DNA of 64,000 bases, from NCBI GenBank assembly GCA_012513515.1, contig JAAZCA010000014.1:1-64000 (forward strand). The letters run 5' to 3'. This DNA comes from Myxococcales bacterium. GTDB lineage: Bacteria; UBA10199; 2-02-FULL-44-16; JAAZCA01. The number at the start of each line of letters is the position of its first letter. Position 1 is the stretch's first letter. The position numbers and the translations under genes were made by a program. Positions 31,828-40,850 of this stretch are shown in pieces. The notes beneath the pieces are model-generated. The model did not search any database, had not been told where the DNA came from, and worked only from the letters and a program-made list of their open reading frames with translations.

Positions 31828-31999
31828 GTTTGGTGCTATATTTTTTTCCTCTCCATTTGTCAGCATCCCCCAATTTTGCGGGCCGTTAAGCCAGATAATG
31901 AAAAAATAGTCAATGAAAAGTTAGTGTTTCTACGGAATGGTCGAAACAGGATCTCTGTAATTACTTCAGGAATTTCTGAAAAGCTAGCTGCAACAATAA

Positions 32000-32121
32000 C
32001 TTCGACCATGGACGATTGACCTCTGTTTTTCCCAGTCACGCTTGTTACGGGATCCCCGATTACACCACTCGGGGATGACAAGCGCATAGTTTTTAGAGGT
32101 GCCCTGAATTTGCTGATTTCT
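32000..32121. repeat. composite of modules C, A and E
   Basis: Module C at 32000-32049, module A at 32050-32079, then module E (GATGACAAGCGCATAG...GGTGCCCTGAATTTGCTGATTT, 32074-32121), which recurs inverted at 40685-40738. Confidence 0.8.
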
Positions 32122-32127
32122 CAGAGA

Positions 32128-32874
32128 TTACTTAATCCATCTTCCAAACTCGCGCCATCTTATGCCGCCGTGATCCTTGTCTATGGAAAGCCACACGAAC
32201 ATCGCCTTTCCCTTTATATTTCCATCGGGAACAAAACCCCACTCCCTGCTGTCGGCGGAATTATCTCTATTGTCACCCATCACGAAATAATATCCCGGAG
32301 GGACAACGAGATCATAGGAGTTCCTATCCAGATATCTCTCGTACTGGACGATATGATCTGAATCCCCAGCCAGTTCATTATAAAAATCGAAATCACGCCA
32401 GCCTCTTACGAATGGGATTGCGCGCTCTGCCGAGTTTTTTACTAGGAGTTTTCTTTTGTCCCCGGGATATTCCTTCACGCTCAGCTTGTGTCGGGGCAGG
32501 TTTTCTCCATTTACCGAAACATCCTCGCCATAAATTTTCACCCTGTCCCCCGGCAGGCCGATAACGCGTTTGATGAAATCCTTGCTCTCATCTTCGGGAT
32601 ATATAAAGACGAGGACATCCCCGCGTTTGGGCTCCGTAAACCTAAAAAAACGATGCCTGGTCAGTGGAATTCTAAGACCGTAGATGAACTTATTCACGAA
32701 GATATGATCCCCGATGGAAAGGGTCGGTATCATCGACCCGGATGGAATCTTGAATGCCTCGATCCCAAAAGATCTTATAAAGAGAGCGGCGATAACCGCT
32801 ATGAGTAGGGCCTCGAAGTACTCCCGAAATGCCCCCTTCTTTTTCTGATGTTTAGGATTAGGTTCTGCTGACAT
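32128..32874 (-). CDS. lepB: signal peptidase I
   Basis: Membrane serine protease removing signal peptides from exported proteins. The 248-aa protein has an N-terminal membrane helix (about residues 20-37), the nucleophile box PSGSMIPTL (Ser47), box C KRGDVLVFIYP, the general-base Lys in DFIKRVIGLPGD and the late MGDNRDNSADSREWG box. ATG 32874 has GGAGGGG just upstream (a GTG three bases earlier is less likely). It is the last gene of the operon M16-M16-argS-SPOR-lepA-lepB, 90 bp after lepA, and the lepA-lepB order is a classic bacterial pairing. Confidence 0.96.
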   Translation of the reverse strand: MSAEPNPKHQKKKGAFREYFEALLIAVIAALFIRSFGIEAFKIPSGSMIPTLSIGDHIFVNKFIYGLRIPLTRHRFFRFTEPKRGDVLVFIYPEDESKDFIKRVIGLPGDRVKIYGEDVSVNGENLPRHKLSVKEYPGDKRKLLVKNSAERAIPFVRGWRDFDFYNELAGDSDHIVQYERYLDRNSYDLVVPPGYYFVMGDNRDNSADSREWGFVPDGNIKGKAMFVWLSIDKDHGGIRWREFGRWIK

Positions 32875-32964
32875 CACCCCTCCAAATAACGTCTTTTTAC
32901 TTCAAGTAATGCTTTAATGTATCGTCCCCTGCGAGCGGACGAAGGGAAATCCCGTTCATTCGAC

Positions 32965-34761
32965 CTATTTTATTTTCAAAACGCTCAAAAAGGCTTCCTG
33001 TGGAATATCGACGCTGCCGACCTTCTTCATCCTCTTCTTCCCCTCTTTCTGTCTTTCGAGGAGTTTTCGTTTTCTTGTGACATCGCCGCCATAGCATTTC
33101 GAGGTAACGTCTTTGCGATAAGCCTTGACCGTCTCCCGGGCAATTATTTTGCCACCTATCGCAGCCTGTATGGCGATATCATACATCTGTCTCGGTATCA
33201 GGGTTCGTAACTTTGATACAAGCTCCCGTCCTTTGTACTGCGCATCATCCCTGTGCACGATTACCGAAAGGGCGTCGACGGGATCGCCGTTGATCAGGAC
33301 AGTGAGCTTTACAAGGCGCGCAGCCCGATAGCCGATGATTTCATAATCCAGCGAGGCATATCCCCTTGAGACCGATTTGAGATTATCAAAAAAATCGAAC
33401 ATCATTTCGGAAAAAGGCATTTCGTACTGGACCATAATTCTCTCGCGGCCGAAGAACTCCAGGTTTTTCTGTTCCGCCCTTCTCTCCTGGCAGAGCTTCA
33501 TTATACCTCCGAGCGAATCGGATGGAGCGAGTATGGAGGCCTTGGCGTAGGGCTCTCGAATCTCTTCGATATTCTGAGGCTCGGGAAGCTTGGCTGGGCT
33601 ATCGACCATGATCTTTTCACCTTTGGTCGTGATCACTTCATATACGACCGTCGGAGCGGTTGAAACAAGCTCGAGGTTATACTCTCTTTCAAGCCTCTCT
33701 TGAACTATCTCCAGATGCAGGGACCCGAGAAAACCCGCTCTGAATCCAAAGCCAAGGGCGGTTGAGCTTTCAGGTTCGTAGCTAAACGCCGAATCGTTCA
33801 GCTTCAACTTTTCGAGGGCCTCCTTCAATTCGTCGTATTGCCCCGGATCCGCCGGATAGAGCCCTGCGAAAACCATGGCCTTCAAGTCCTGAAATCCTGA
33901 AAGGGGTTTTGATGCCGGGTTGGAAGAGAGCGTAATCGTATCGCCAACCTTGGTATCTTTGACCTCTTTGATTCCGGCTACCACTATTCCCACCTCTCCG
34001 GATTTGAGAGCCTCTACATCTCGAAGATGGGGATTGTAAATGCCGAGGCGAAGAACTTCGAAGTTCTTTCCAACGTTCATGAGAAGAATCCGTTGGCCTA
34101 CCCTGATTTCGCCGTCCACTACGCGAATCAGTGCGACGGCACCCATGTAGCTGTCGAACCAGCTGTCGAATATGAGCGCACGCAGCGTCGCTTTCTCGTT
34201 TCCCGTTGGTGGCGGAAGATGCTTCACTATCGCTTCAAGTAGATCCTTTATTCCTTCCCCGGTTTTTGCCGAAACCGCAACGGCGTTGTCGGCAGGAATA
34301 GCCAGAATCTCTTCGCATTGTTCCTTGGCGGATTCAACGTCTGCGCTTGGAAGGTCGATCTTGTTTATCACCGGCACTATGGCCAGATCGTTGTGCATTG
34401 CCAGAAGGGCGTTGGCAAGCGTTTGCGCCTGTACCCCCTGAGTGGCGTCTATGACCAGGAGAGCTCCGTCACAGGCTGCGAGCGAGCGACTGACCTCGTA
34501 ATGAAAATCCACATGCCCGGGAGTGTCTATGAGGTTGAGTTCGTAGGATTTGCCATCTTCTGCGTTGTACGTGATTTGCACGCTCTGGGCCTTGATAGTG
34601 ATTCCGCGTTCACGCTCCAAGTCCATCTTGTCCAGGAATTGGTCCATGTGCTCGCGCTTGCTGAGCGCACCGGTATGTTCAAGGATTCTGTCGGCCAGCG
34701 TCGACTTTCCATGATCTATATGTGCGATGATGCAAAAATTTCTGATGTGCGATTGGGACAT
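32965..34761 (-). CDS. lepA: elongation factor 4 (LepA)
   Basis: Ribosome-binding GTPase, related to EF-G, that affects translocation and 30S biogenesis. The 598-aa protein shows the P-loop [15 protein letters not shown] (about residues 12-26), the switch [26 protein letters not shown], and the LepA-specific C-terminal domain ending [19 protein letters not shown] and [10 protein letters not shown]. Length and all motifs are intact. It begins seven bases after the SPOR gene stop, so it is co-transcribed. Confidence 0.97.
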   Translation of the reverse strand: MSQSHIRNFCIIAHIDHGKSTLADRILEHTGALSKREHMDQFLDKMDLERERGITIKAQSVQITYNAEDGKSYELNLIDTPGHVDFHYEVSRSLAACDGALLVIDATQGVQAQTLANALLAMHNDLAIVPVINKIDLPSADVESAKEQCEEILAIPADNAVAVSAKTGEGIKDLLEAIVKHLPPPTGNEKATLRALIFDSWFDSYMGAVALIRVVDGEIRVGQRILLMNVGKNFEVLRLGIYNPHLRDVEALKSGEVGIVVAGIKEVKDTKVGDTITLSSNPASKPLSGFQDLKAMVFAGLYPADPGQYDELKEALEKLKLNDSAFSYEPESSTALGFGFRAGFLGSLHLEIVQERLEREYNLELVSTAPTVVYEVITTKGEKIMVDSPAKLPEPQNIEEIREPYAKASILAPSDSLGGIMKLCQERRAEQKNLEFFGRERIMVQYEMPFSEMMFDFFDNLKSVSRGYASLDYEIIGYRAARLVKLTVLINGDPVDALSVIVHRDDAQYKGRELVSKLRTLIPRQMYDIAIQAAIGGKIIARETVKAYRKDVTSKCYGGDVTRKRKLLERQKEGKKRMKKVGSVDIPQEAFLSVLKIK

Positions 34762-34768
34762 AGAAAAG

Positions 34769-35608
34769 TCACTGCTCGTTCAAGACGACAAGAGCCTCCA
34801 CATTTTCACGCGTTTGAAGTTCCTTCAGATAATGGGCGGCATCCTCCCTGTTTTCAAAACCACCAAGTCTGACCCTGTACCACCGGCCTCGATCCGGTAT
34901 GTCAGCGATCATCATGTAGGCCGGATACCCCTTCCCCTTCCAACGCTCGACGATCTGGGTTCCTTCCTGCATGCTTGGGTAGGAACCTATCTGAACCGAG
35001 TATCTAGCGTTGGAACCCGACTTCACCCTGATCACGCTGGAATCGTTTGTCTGGGCAAGGTCCGCAGATGATATTGAACCGGGTTGTTGGGCCGGCTGAA
35101 CGGCTGCAAGTTCTTCGGCAAAAGGCTGCTGTGCCGGAGCGCTTTCGATGACCTTGGGAAAATCCTGTGAAGGATCGGGCTCTGCCTGCGGCTGATCCGA
35201 TATTCTTTTTTCTATAACGACGGGCTTTTCAGCGCGTAAACTTCTGTCCCCCGATGCACCATCTATCATCTGCCTTATACGTTCCTTGAGTTCAGGAGTC
35301 TTAGCTTCTTTGATGAGTTCCCTGGCTATTTGTTGTGCCTCCGGATCGCTGGTGGTCAGCACCTTCGGCTTTTGAAGATCCTGAGCAGTCTCGGAAATTT
35401 CATTTTCAGCATCAGCACGGAGCGTGCTTCCATCCATTCCCAAAAGCTCGCGTCCATAGCGCGCACCGAGGTAAAAGACGAAGAATATCGTAAAAACTTC
35501 CATGACCAGCAACGCGAAGAACTGCCCAAATGTAAAACGGCAGAAGAAACCATCGCTTCCTGCTGCGCCATTTTCCTGTTTTCTTCGGTTTCTGATATAA
35601 TCAGACAT
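34769..35608 (-). CDS. SPOR-domain membrane protein
   Basis: A 279-aa bitopic protein: cytoplasmic N-terminus of about 28 residues, one membrane helix (about 29-48, [20 protein letters not shown]), a long Pro/Gln/Ala-rich periplasmic linker (about 130-200), and a C-terminal SPOR domain (about 203-279) with [30 protein letters not shown] and AVVLNEQ-like end. SPOR domains bind denuded septal peptidoglycan, so it probably acts at the division site or in wall remodelling. ATG 35608 overlaps the end of argS by eight bases. An argS-SPOR pairing is frequent in deltaproteobacterial genomes, but its meaning is unclear. Confidence 0.88.
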   Translation of the reverse strand: MSDYIRNRRKQENGAAGSDGFFCRFTFGQFFALLVMEVFTIFFVFYLGARYGRELLGMDGSTLRADAENEISETAQDLQKPKVLTTSDPEAQQIARELIKEAKTPELKERIRQMIDGASGDRSLRAEKPVVIEKRISDQPQAEPDPSQDFPKVIESAPAQQPFAEELAAVQPAQQPGSISSADLAQTNDSSVIRVKSGSNARYSVQIGSYPSMQEGTQIVERWKGKGYPAYMMIADIPDRGRWYRVRLGGFENREDAAHYLKELQTRENVEALVVLNEQ

Positions 35609-37313
35609 CTGCTTCCTCCATCCGCTTCATTTCAGAAGGCGCGGAAATTCCGAGAATTCTCAGGGAGTTTTGTATCACAACCTGTATGTTTTTCAAGAGA
35701 TAGAGCTTGGCCAGCGTTCTCTCCGCATCGGTGCTGATGACCCTGTAGCGTTCATCCCGCTTTCCCTGGCTGTAATAGGATTGGAACATCCTTGAAAGCT
35801 CGAGCAGATAAAAGGAAAGCTTGTGCGGCTCGAGTTCCTCGGCGCATTCCGATATGATGTTCGGAAGGGAGGATGCCATCCTGGAGAGCTTTATTTCTTC
35901 GGGAAGATCGAGCTTTGAAAGATCTACTTCTTCATTCGAAGGTAAAGTGAAACCGGCCTCTTCAGCTTTTCTGAATATGCTGCATATCCTAGCGTGGGCG
36001 TACTGTATGTAGAAGACCGGGTTGTCCGGCGTCTCTTTTTTAGCGAGATCCAGATCGAAATCGAGCTGGGCGTTGTGGGATCTCATCAGAAAGAAATATC
36101 TGCAGGCGTCCCTCCCGACTTCATCTCTGACATTTTCCAGGGTTTCGTAAGTCGCGGACCTGGTGGACATCGAAATCGATTCCCCACCGCGCATCAGATT
36201 GACGAGCTGTATGAGGACGACGTCTAGATTTTTCGGATCATATCCCATGGCCTCCACAGCTGCCTTCATCCTTGCGACGTATCCGCCGTGGTCCGCCCCC
36301 CATATATCTATAACTCGGTGAAATCCGCGATCGAACTTGTTTTTATGGTAGGCGATATCGGCTGCGAAATATGTGAGTGAACCGTCAGCCTTTCGCAGCA
36401 CCCTGTTCTTGTCATCTCCGAATTTCATTGTATTAAACCAAAGCGCGCCCCCCTCTTCGTAGGTATGTCCGTTCTTTTTCAAAAACCTGAAAGCGCTGTC
36501 TATCGCAGAGTCGGCATGCAGGTTATTTTCGTGAAAGTAGGTATCGTGGATCACGCCAGTTTCGGCAAGGTCGCGCTTGATCCTGTCCAAAATTTTCACT
36601 CCAGCATACTCCCCGCAGTACATTATCGCATCTTCTTCTGTCATCGAATCTATCTTGCAGGAAGCTTTCTCCTCTATCTCGGTCGCTATCTCCGCTATGT
36701 ATGAGCCTTGATAACATTCCTTTGGAAATTCGACGCTAGAACCTTTTTTTTGCAGGTAGCGCAGATAGACCGAACGCCCGAGGGTCTTTATCTGGTTGCC
36801 GGTATCATTCACATAATATTCCTTCGTAACCTCGTAGCCGGCCGCCGAAAGAACGCTGGCCAGAGCATCGCCGTACACCGCGCCCCTGCCGTGTCCTATG
36901 TGGAGCGGCCCGGTGGGATTTGCGCTCACGAATTCTATCTGAACTTTTTTTCCCGATCCCAGGTCAACTGATCCGTATCTCTCGCCTTGAACCGATATAT
37001 CCCTCAGCATTTCCAGATAGACTTTTGTATCGATCTTAAAGTTGATAAAGCCCGGGCCCGCTATTTCAACTTTCTCGACGCCCTCCGTACCTAGCGGGAT
37101 CTTGGCTGCAATTATTTCAGCCGCCTTTCTTGGGGGTATTTTGGCGCGCGAGGCTACGACTAGAGCTATGTTGGTTGTAAAATCTCCGTGTGCTTCGGAC
37201 TTGGGAACGGAAATTTCTATTTCCATCTTGCCGTCAAGGCCTGACAGAAGTCCTTCCTGAACGGATGAAAGGATCGCAGCTTTAACTAGTTCTCTAATTT
37301 TATTTTCAAGCAT
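35601..37313 (-). CDS. argS: arginyl-tRNA synthetase
   Basis: Class I synthetase charging tRNA-Arg. It has the additional N-terminal domain, the HIGH box ANPTGPLHIGHGRG (about residues 120-133), WGADHGGYVARM, and SMSTRSATY in the position of KMSKS; degenerate KMSKS is common in ArgRS. The DALR anticodon-binding domain is at the C-terminus (YLLELSRMFQSYY). The length is 570 aa. ATG 37313 (MLENKIRELVK) has GAGGAATG upstream, one base after the upstream protease stop; a longer open frame to 37334 is inside that protease gene. It is part of the protease-argS-SPOR-lepA-lepB operon. Confidence 0.96.
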   Translation of the reverse strand: MLENKIRELVKAAILSSVQEGLLSGLDGKMEIEISVPKSEAHGDFTTNIALVVASRAKIPPRKAAEIIAAKIPLGTEGVEKVEIAGPGFINFKIDTKVYLEMLRDISVQGERYGSVDLGSGKKVQIEFVSANPTGPLHIGHGRGAVYGDALASVLSAAGYEVTKEYYVNDTGNQIKTLGRSVYLRYLQKKGSSVEFPKECYQGSYIAEIATEIEEKASCKIDSMTEEDAIMYCGEYAGVKILDRIKRDLAETGVIHDTYFHENNLHADSAIDSAFRFLKKNGHTYEEGGALWFNTMKFGDDKNRVLRKADGSLTYFAADIAYHKNKFDRGFHRVIDIWGADHGGYVARMKAAVEAMGYDPKNLDVVLIQLVNLMRGGESISMSTRSATYETLENVRDEVGRDACRYFFLMRSHNAQLDFDLDLAKKETPDNPVFYIQYAHARICSIFRKAEEAGFTLPSNEEVDLSKLDLPEEIKLSRMASSLPNIISECAEELEPHKLSFYLLELSRMFQSYYSQGKRDERYRVISTDAERTLAKLYLLKNIQVVIQNSLRILGISAPSEMKRMEEADV

Positions 37314-37314
37314 A

Positions 37315-38688
37315 TCATTCCTCGGTCGGACCAAGCATCAGGATCTTTATTCCGTCCGGATGTAAATACTTTGAGGCTGCATCTTCAACATCATCTTTCG
37401 AAACGCGGGCTATTCCTTCGTAAGCCTTGATCCAATAGTTTGATGGATAACCGTAAAACATGAAGCGGGCTCTGTCAGAAACTATCTTGAATGAACCGTC
37501 CAGTTCGAAAATCGAGGAGGCTAGTAGCGATCTCTTCGCCAGATCCAGCTCTTCGTCAGAGATCTCCCCGTGCTTTGAAAGCTTTTTTATCTGTTCCTTG
37601 GCCAGATTTATCGCAGCATATGCGTTGTCGGCCGATGTGCTCATCTTGACCGTGAAGAGACCGTAGTCGGTCGCCTGCGATATCCCGCCCGACACGCTAT
37701 AGGCCATCCCCCTCTTTACGCGAATCTCCTCGACGAGCCGACTTTTGAACCCGCTGGACCCGAGTACCTGGCTAAGGAGATAGATCGAATACCAATCAGG
37801 GTTATGCCGCTTTACCCCCAGATGCCCCATCCTTATGAAGGTCTGTGTTTTGGGCCCTTTCACCACCCTCAAATCCGGAAGGAATGAGGGCTTCAGCTCT
37901 GGCACATTCGGGAATTCCACCTTCTTGCCGGATTCTTTGGGAAAATATTTTTTCAACTGTTCAACGAGATCTCGAGTTTTGAAATCCCCGGCAGCGGCAA
38001 GGATCATATTCGAAGGTACAAAATAGCTGGCGTGAAAGTTTTTTATATCCTCTTCCCCTATCGATGTCAGCAAATCCGGATCCGGCCTTCTGGCCCACGG
38101 GCTGTTTTTGCCGTAGACGAGCTGGGAAAAGAGTATCGATGCGAAGAGATTGGGTTCGTCCTTGTCGCGTCTCAACGACTCCGCAAGCTTGTGCCTTGCA
38201 ATAGCGACTCTGCCTTTGTCAAATCTGGGTTTGAAGAGGAGATCGGAAAGAAGTCCGACCCCTTTTTCCATGTCCTCAGAAAGTATTGCGAGATATACCG
38301 AACCGCTTTCGGTTCCGATTGAGGATGATAATTCTGCCCCCATTGAATCAATAAGCAGATCCAAATCTTCGGGCGAAAGTTCACCGGCCCCCGCGCTTCT
38401 AACTGCGGAGCCGGTGATTGAAGCCAGTCCCAACTTATCGGCAGGCTCGTAAATGCTGCCTGTTTTTATGGTGACCTGAATCTGTATTATGGGCAGAGAC
38501 CGATCTTCTTTGATAAAGCAGGTCATGCCGTTTGGCAGAACCACTTTATCTACGGAGGGAACAGTCATCTTCGGGAGTTCTTTTCCTTCCAACCCCTTCA
38601 AATATTCCGAATCGGCGGCAGCTCCACCTGGGAATGCGATGGCTAGAACGATCGCGGCAGCTATGGCTATGTAGAATTTTTTTATCAT
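37315..38688 (-). CDS. M16-family peptidase-like protein, inactive-type subunit
   Basis: A 457-aa exported M16 protein with signal peptide (residues 1-25, ending AAAD). The fold signatures are present: VVLPNGMTCFIKEDRSLPI near the start, and GSSGFKSRLVEEIRVKRGMAYSVSGG in the second domain, which carries the conserved Arg/Tyr pair. The zinc site HxxEH expected about 25 residues after the first block is replaced by TGSAV, so this subunit cannot bind zinc. Such proteins pair with an active M16 partner; the neighbour at 38685-40163 overlaps by four bases and keeps HMFEH. A heterodimeric periplasmic peptidase, analogous to processing-peptidase alpha/beta subunits, is the best inference. Confidence 0.88.
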   Translation of the reverse strand: MIKKFYIAIAAAIVLAIAFPGGAAADSEYLKGLEGKELPKMTVPSVDKVVLPNGMTCFIKEDRSLPIIQIQVTIKTGSIYEPADKLGLASITGSAVRSAGAGELSPEDLDLLIDSMGAELSSSIGTESGSVYLAILSEDMEKGVGLLSDLLFKPRFDKGRVAIARHKLAESLRRDKDEPNLFASILFSQLVYGKNSPWARRPDPDLLTSIGEEDIKNFHASYFVPSNMILAAAGDFKTRDLVEQLKKYFPKESGKKVEFPNVPELKPSFLPDLRVVKGPKTQTFIRMGHLGVKRHNPDWYSIYLLSQVLGSSGFKSRLVEEIRVKRGMAYSVSGGISQATDYGLFTVKMSTSADNAYAAINLAKEQIKKLSKHGEISDEELDLAKRSLLASSIFELDGSFKIVSDRARFMFYGYPSNYWIKAYEGIARVSKDDVEDAASKYLHPDGIKILMLGPTEE

Positions 38689-40163
38689 CTGGATTTCACC
38701 CTCTCCACGACTATCCTGTCATCTTTTGTCATGAACTTATTGGAAACCTTTATTACATCTTCAGGGGTGACCGCTGAGATCATTTCCGGATAATCCGCTA
38801 AAATCCTCCAGTCGCCAAATACTGCATCGAAACGTCCAAGGGCCATACCGAGCGATCGATTATCATCCAGAGCGAACATGATCTCTGCAAGCACCTGTTT
38901 TCTGACTCTTGCCAGATCGCCCGCAGATGCCGGAGAAGTTCTTAAAATTTCAATTTCTTCTTCGACAGCAGAAAGAATTTTTTTGGAAGGAACTCCTGTA
39001 AGTGGTTCTATCCACAGTATCAAGAGATTGTCCAAACGCGAGCCCGGATATCCGTTAGAACAGGAAATGCCTCTGGCAAGTTTTTCATCGTAGACAAGTT
39101 TTTTTTCCAACCTGCTCGATCTTCCTTCGCAAAGAAGAGAGGTGATGACGTCGAAGACATATTCATCTTTATCCGGAAGAGTCGGCTTATGATACGCAAT
39201 CGCGATGGAAGGCTCCGAGTTGAAGGCAAATCGCTCGTATGTCCCGCGCTTCCACTCCCCAGAGTGAAGAGGTGCTTCGGGCAAGGGCCTTCGTTCGTAG
39301 CCGCCGAAGACCTTCTGAATTATTTTTTTAGCGTTGGTAATACTCACATCGCCGACTATTATACCGACCATATTCCCCGGGACATAGTAGCGACGATGAA
39401 ATTCTCTCGCGTCGGCTATCGTCAGATTTTCTATGTCTTCCATGGATCCTATCGTCGAAGATCTGTAAGGACCGTCCTTGTAGGCGGCTCGAAGGATCCT
39501 TTCAGCCATCTCTCCGTTCGGATTGTTTTCTGTGAGAGACCTCCTCTCATCGGCTACAACATCTCGCTCTATATAGAATTCGCGAAACACGGGATCGAAT
39601 ACCATCTCGGCAGCGACCCGCGCCCAGAGTTCCAACCTGTTTTTGGGCATGCTGGCATAGTATGCTGTCATGTCCTTTGAGGTAAAGGCGTTGATTTCGT
39701 TCGCCCCGTTTCGCATCAGTATTTCCCAGACTTCATTTTTTAAGCGATACTCATCTGCTTCCTTCTCGAAATTTTTTATCCAGAGATCGATCTGCTCAAT
39801 TTTCATCCGATCCGGTTTTTTGGAGCGTTCCTCCTCCTCTCGAAGTTCGCCAAGATCCTCAATCATCCTGAGCAACGGTTTTTCCTGATCATAATCTTTG
39901 GTGCCGAGGCGCGTCGAACCCTTGAATGCCATGTGTTCGAACATGTGGGCGAGCCCGGTTTTGCCCGGCGTTTCATTGAGACCGCCCACCCTGAGGATCA
40001 CCGCACCAAAAAATACGGGAGCGCCGGTACGCCTGACTATGAGCCATTTCATACCGTTTTTTAGCTGTACCTCATGTACCCTCTGGGAAAGATTGGAGGC
40101 TTCCGCTGAAAAAGCGAAAAAAATGATAAAAACCGCAGCGATAAATCGTAAAAATATGCGCAT
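38685..40163 (-). CDS. M16-family zinc peptidase, catalytic subunit
   Basis: A 492-aa insulinase/pitrilysin-family protease. Signal peptide 1-22 (ending AEAS), then NGMKWLIVRRTGAPV and the inverted zinc motif HMFEH at residues 73-77, with the downstream Glu zinc ligand region (AAEMVFDPVF). An insert of about 50 charged residues (RMIEDLGELREEEERSKK and following) follows the zinc motif and is longer than usual. It is the first gene of a six-gene operon reaching lepB; the start of the next M16 gene overlaps its stop as ATGA. It probably works in the periplasm on short peptides or on protein maturation with its inactive partner. Confidence 0.92.
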   Translation of the reverse strand: MRIFLRFIAAVFIIFFAFSAEASNLSQRVHEVQLKNGMKWLIVRRTGAPVFFGAVILRVGGLNETPGKTGLAHMFEHMAFKGSTRLGTKDYDQEKPLLRMIEDLGELREEEERSKKPDRMKIEQIDLWIKNFEKEADEYRLKNEVWEILMRNGANEINAFTSKDMTAYYASMPKNRLELWARVAAEMVFDPVFREFYIERDVVADERRSLTENNPNGEMAERILRAAYKDGPYRSSTIGSMEDIENLTIADAREFHRRYYVPGNMVGIIVGDVSITNAKKIIQKVFGGYERRPLPEAPLHSGEWKRGTYERFAFNSEPSIAIAYHKPTLPDKDEYVFDVITSLLCEGRSSRLEKKLVYDEKLARGISCSNGYPGSRLDNLLILWIEPLTGVPSKKILSAVEEEIEILRTSPASAGDLARVRKQVLAEIMFALDDNRSLGMALGRFDAVFGDWRILADYPEMISAVTPEDVIKVSNKFMTKDDRIVVERVKSR

Positions 40164-40269
40164 AACTCCTCACTTTTAGCGTATCTCGGTAGCAAATTGG
40201 ACGTACCATAACAAGTGAAATATATAGCTATTCATAGATATGAATTAACTTAATATTTCATATATCATC

Positions 40270-40297
40270 TTGACTTTATATAAAATATTTTTAAAAT
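40270..40297 (+). promoter_or_regulatory. probable promoter of the small acidic protein gene
   Basis: TTGACT (40270-40275), 16-bp spacer, TAAAAT (40292-40297), embedded in a very A+T-rich stretch (40200-40330) that could act as an UP element. It lies about 115 bp before the start codon. Confidence 0.5.
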
Positions 40298-40414
40298 ATA
40301 CTTAAATTAAGCATAATTAAGTATAAACTAAGTCTGCTTTTGCTTTGATATTTCAATGACTTATTGCCTGCTTGGCACCCTAAGGCCGCCAAAGCTGATC
40401 CTAAAGGGGGATAT

Positions 40415-40606
40415 ATGGATCCAGCTCTCAAGGCACTTTGTATTGAAGTTTTAGACGGCGATGTTGACGGGGACGAATTTGCCACCCTGCTGATGGAGAC
40501 CGGGGTCGATCTCGACGATTTTGAGTGGAATGTAGCAAGCAGGCTTCTCGAGCGCGGTGACGTCATGAATTTCCTTACCAGGCGTTATGGATATACCTTG
40601 CAGTGA
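40415..40606 (+). CDS. small acidic protein of unknown function
   Basis: A 63-aa protein that I do not recognise. It is acidic in the first half (DGDVDGDEFATLLMETGVDLDDF, split here as DGDVDGDEF and METGVDLDDF) and ends with a basic-aromatic tail (LTRRYGYTLQ). It is predicted largely helical, with no signal peptide or membrane segment. AAAGGGGG lies just before ATG 40415; the open frame extends upstream to 40364 but lacks a ribosome-binding site there. It has its own likely promoter at 40270-40297. It stands between the divergent M16 operon and the convergent speB gene, so neighbours give no hint. It may be a small regulator. Confidence 0.6.
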   Translation: MDPALKALCIEVLDGDVDGDEFATLLMETGVDLDDFEWNVASRLLERGDVMNFLTRRYGYTLQ

Positions 40607-40684
40607 CCCACCCTTACCTTTCTCAATGCACAAAAACAGTTTTGATCAACGGGATAAGTTCTAAGTTTTCAGTGAATTAACCTT

Positions 40685-40850
40685 CGAAAAATCAGCAAAT
40701 TCAGGGCACCTCCAAAAGCCATGCGCTTGTCATCCCAGCAACAACCGTGACTGGTGAATCGTAACTGGTGAACGGCGGATCAAAGATCAGCGACAATGGA
40801 CCATTGACCAGCTACGATCGGTGGTTTTTGTCGATGGTCAATTGTCCATT
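40685..40850. repeat. module E copy and fragments of modules A, C and D
   Basis: Module E in inverse orientation at 40685-40738, then GTGACTGGTGAATCGTAACTGG (module D-like, as at 22607), a GATCAAAGATCAGC fragment seen in the 105-bp repeat, and CAATGGACCATTGACC (module C-like). The block reaches into the 3' end of speB. Confidence 0.65.

Larger units (their letters stand above)
31775..32127. other. 353-bp non-coding region: pyr leader and repeat modules
   Basis: The right side of the pyrR leader (about 31793-31915) holds the attenuator and a possible promoter. The stretch 31920-32000 shows nothing recognisable. Modules C, A and E fill 32000-32121 up to the lepB stop. Confidence 0.7.
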
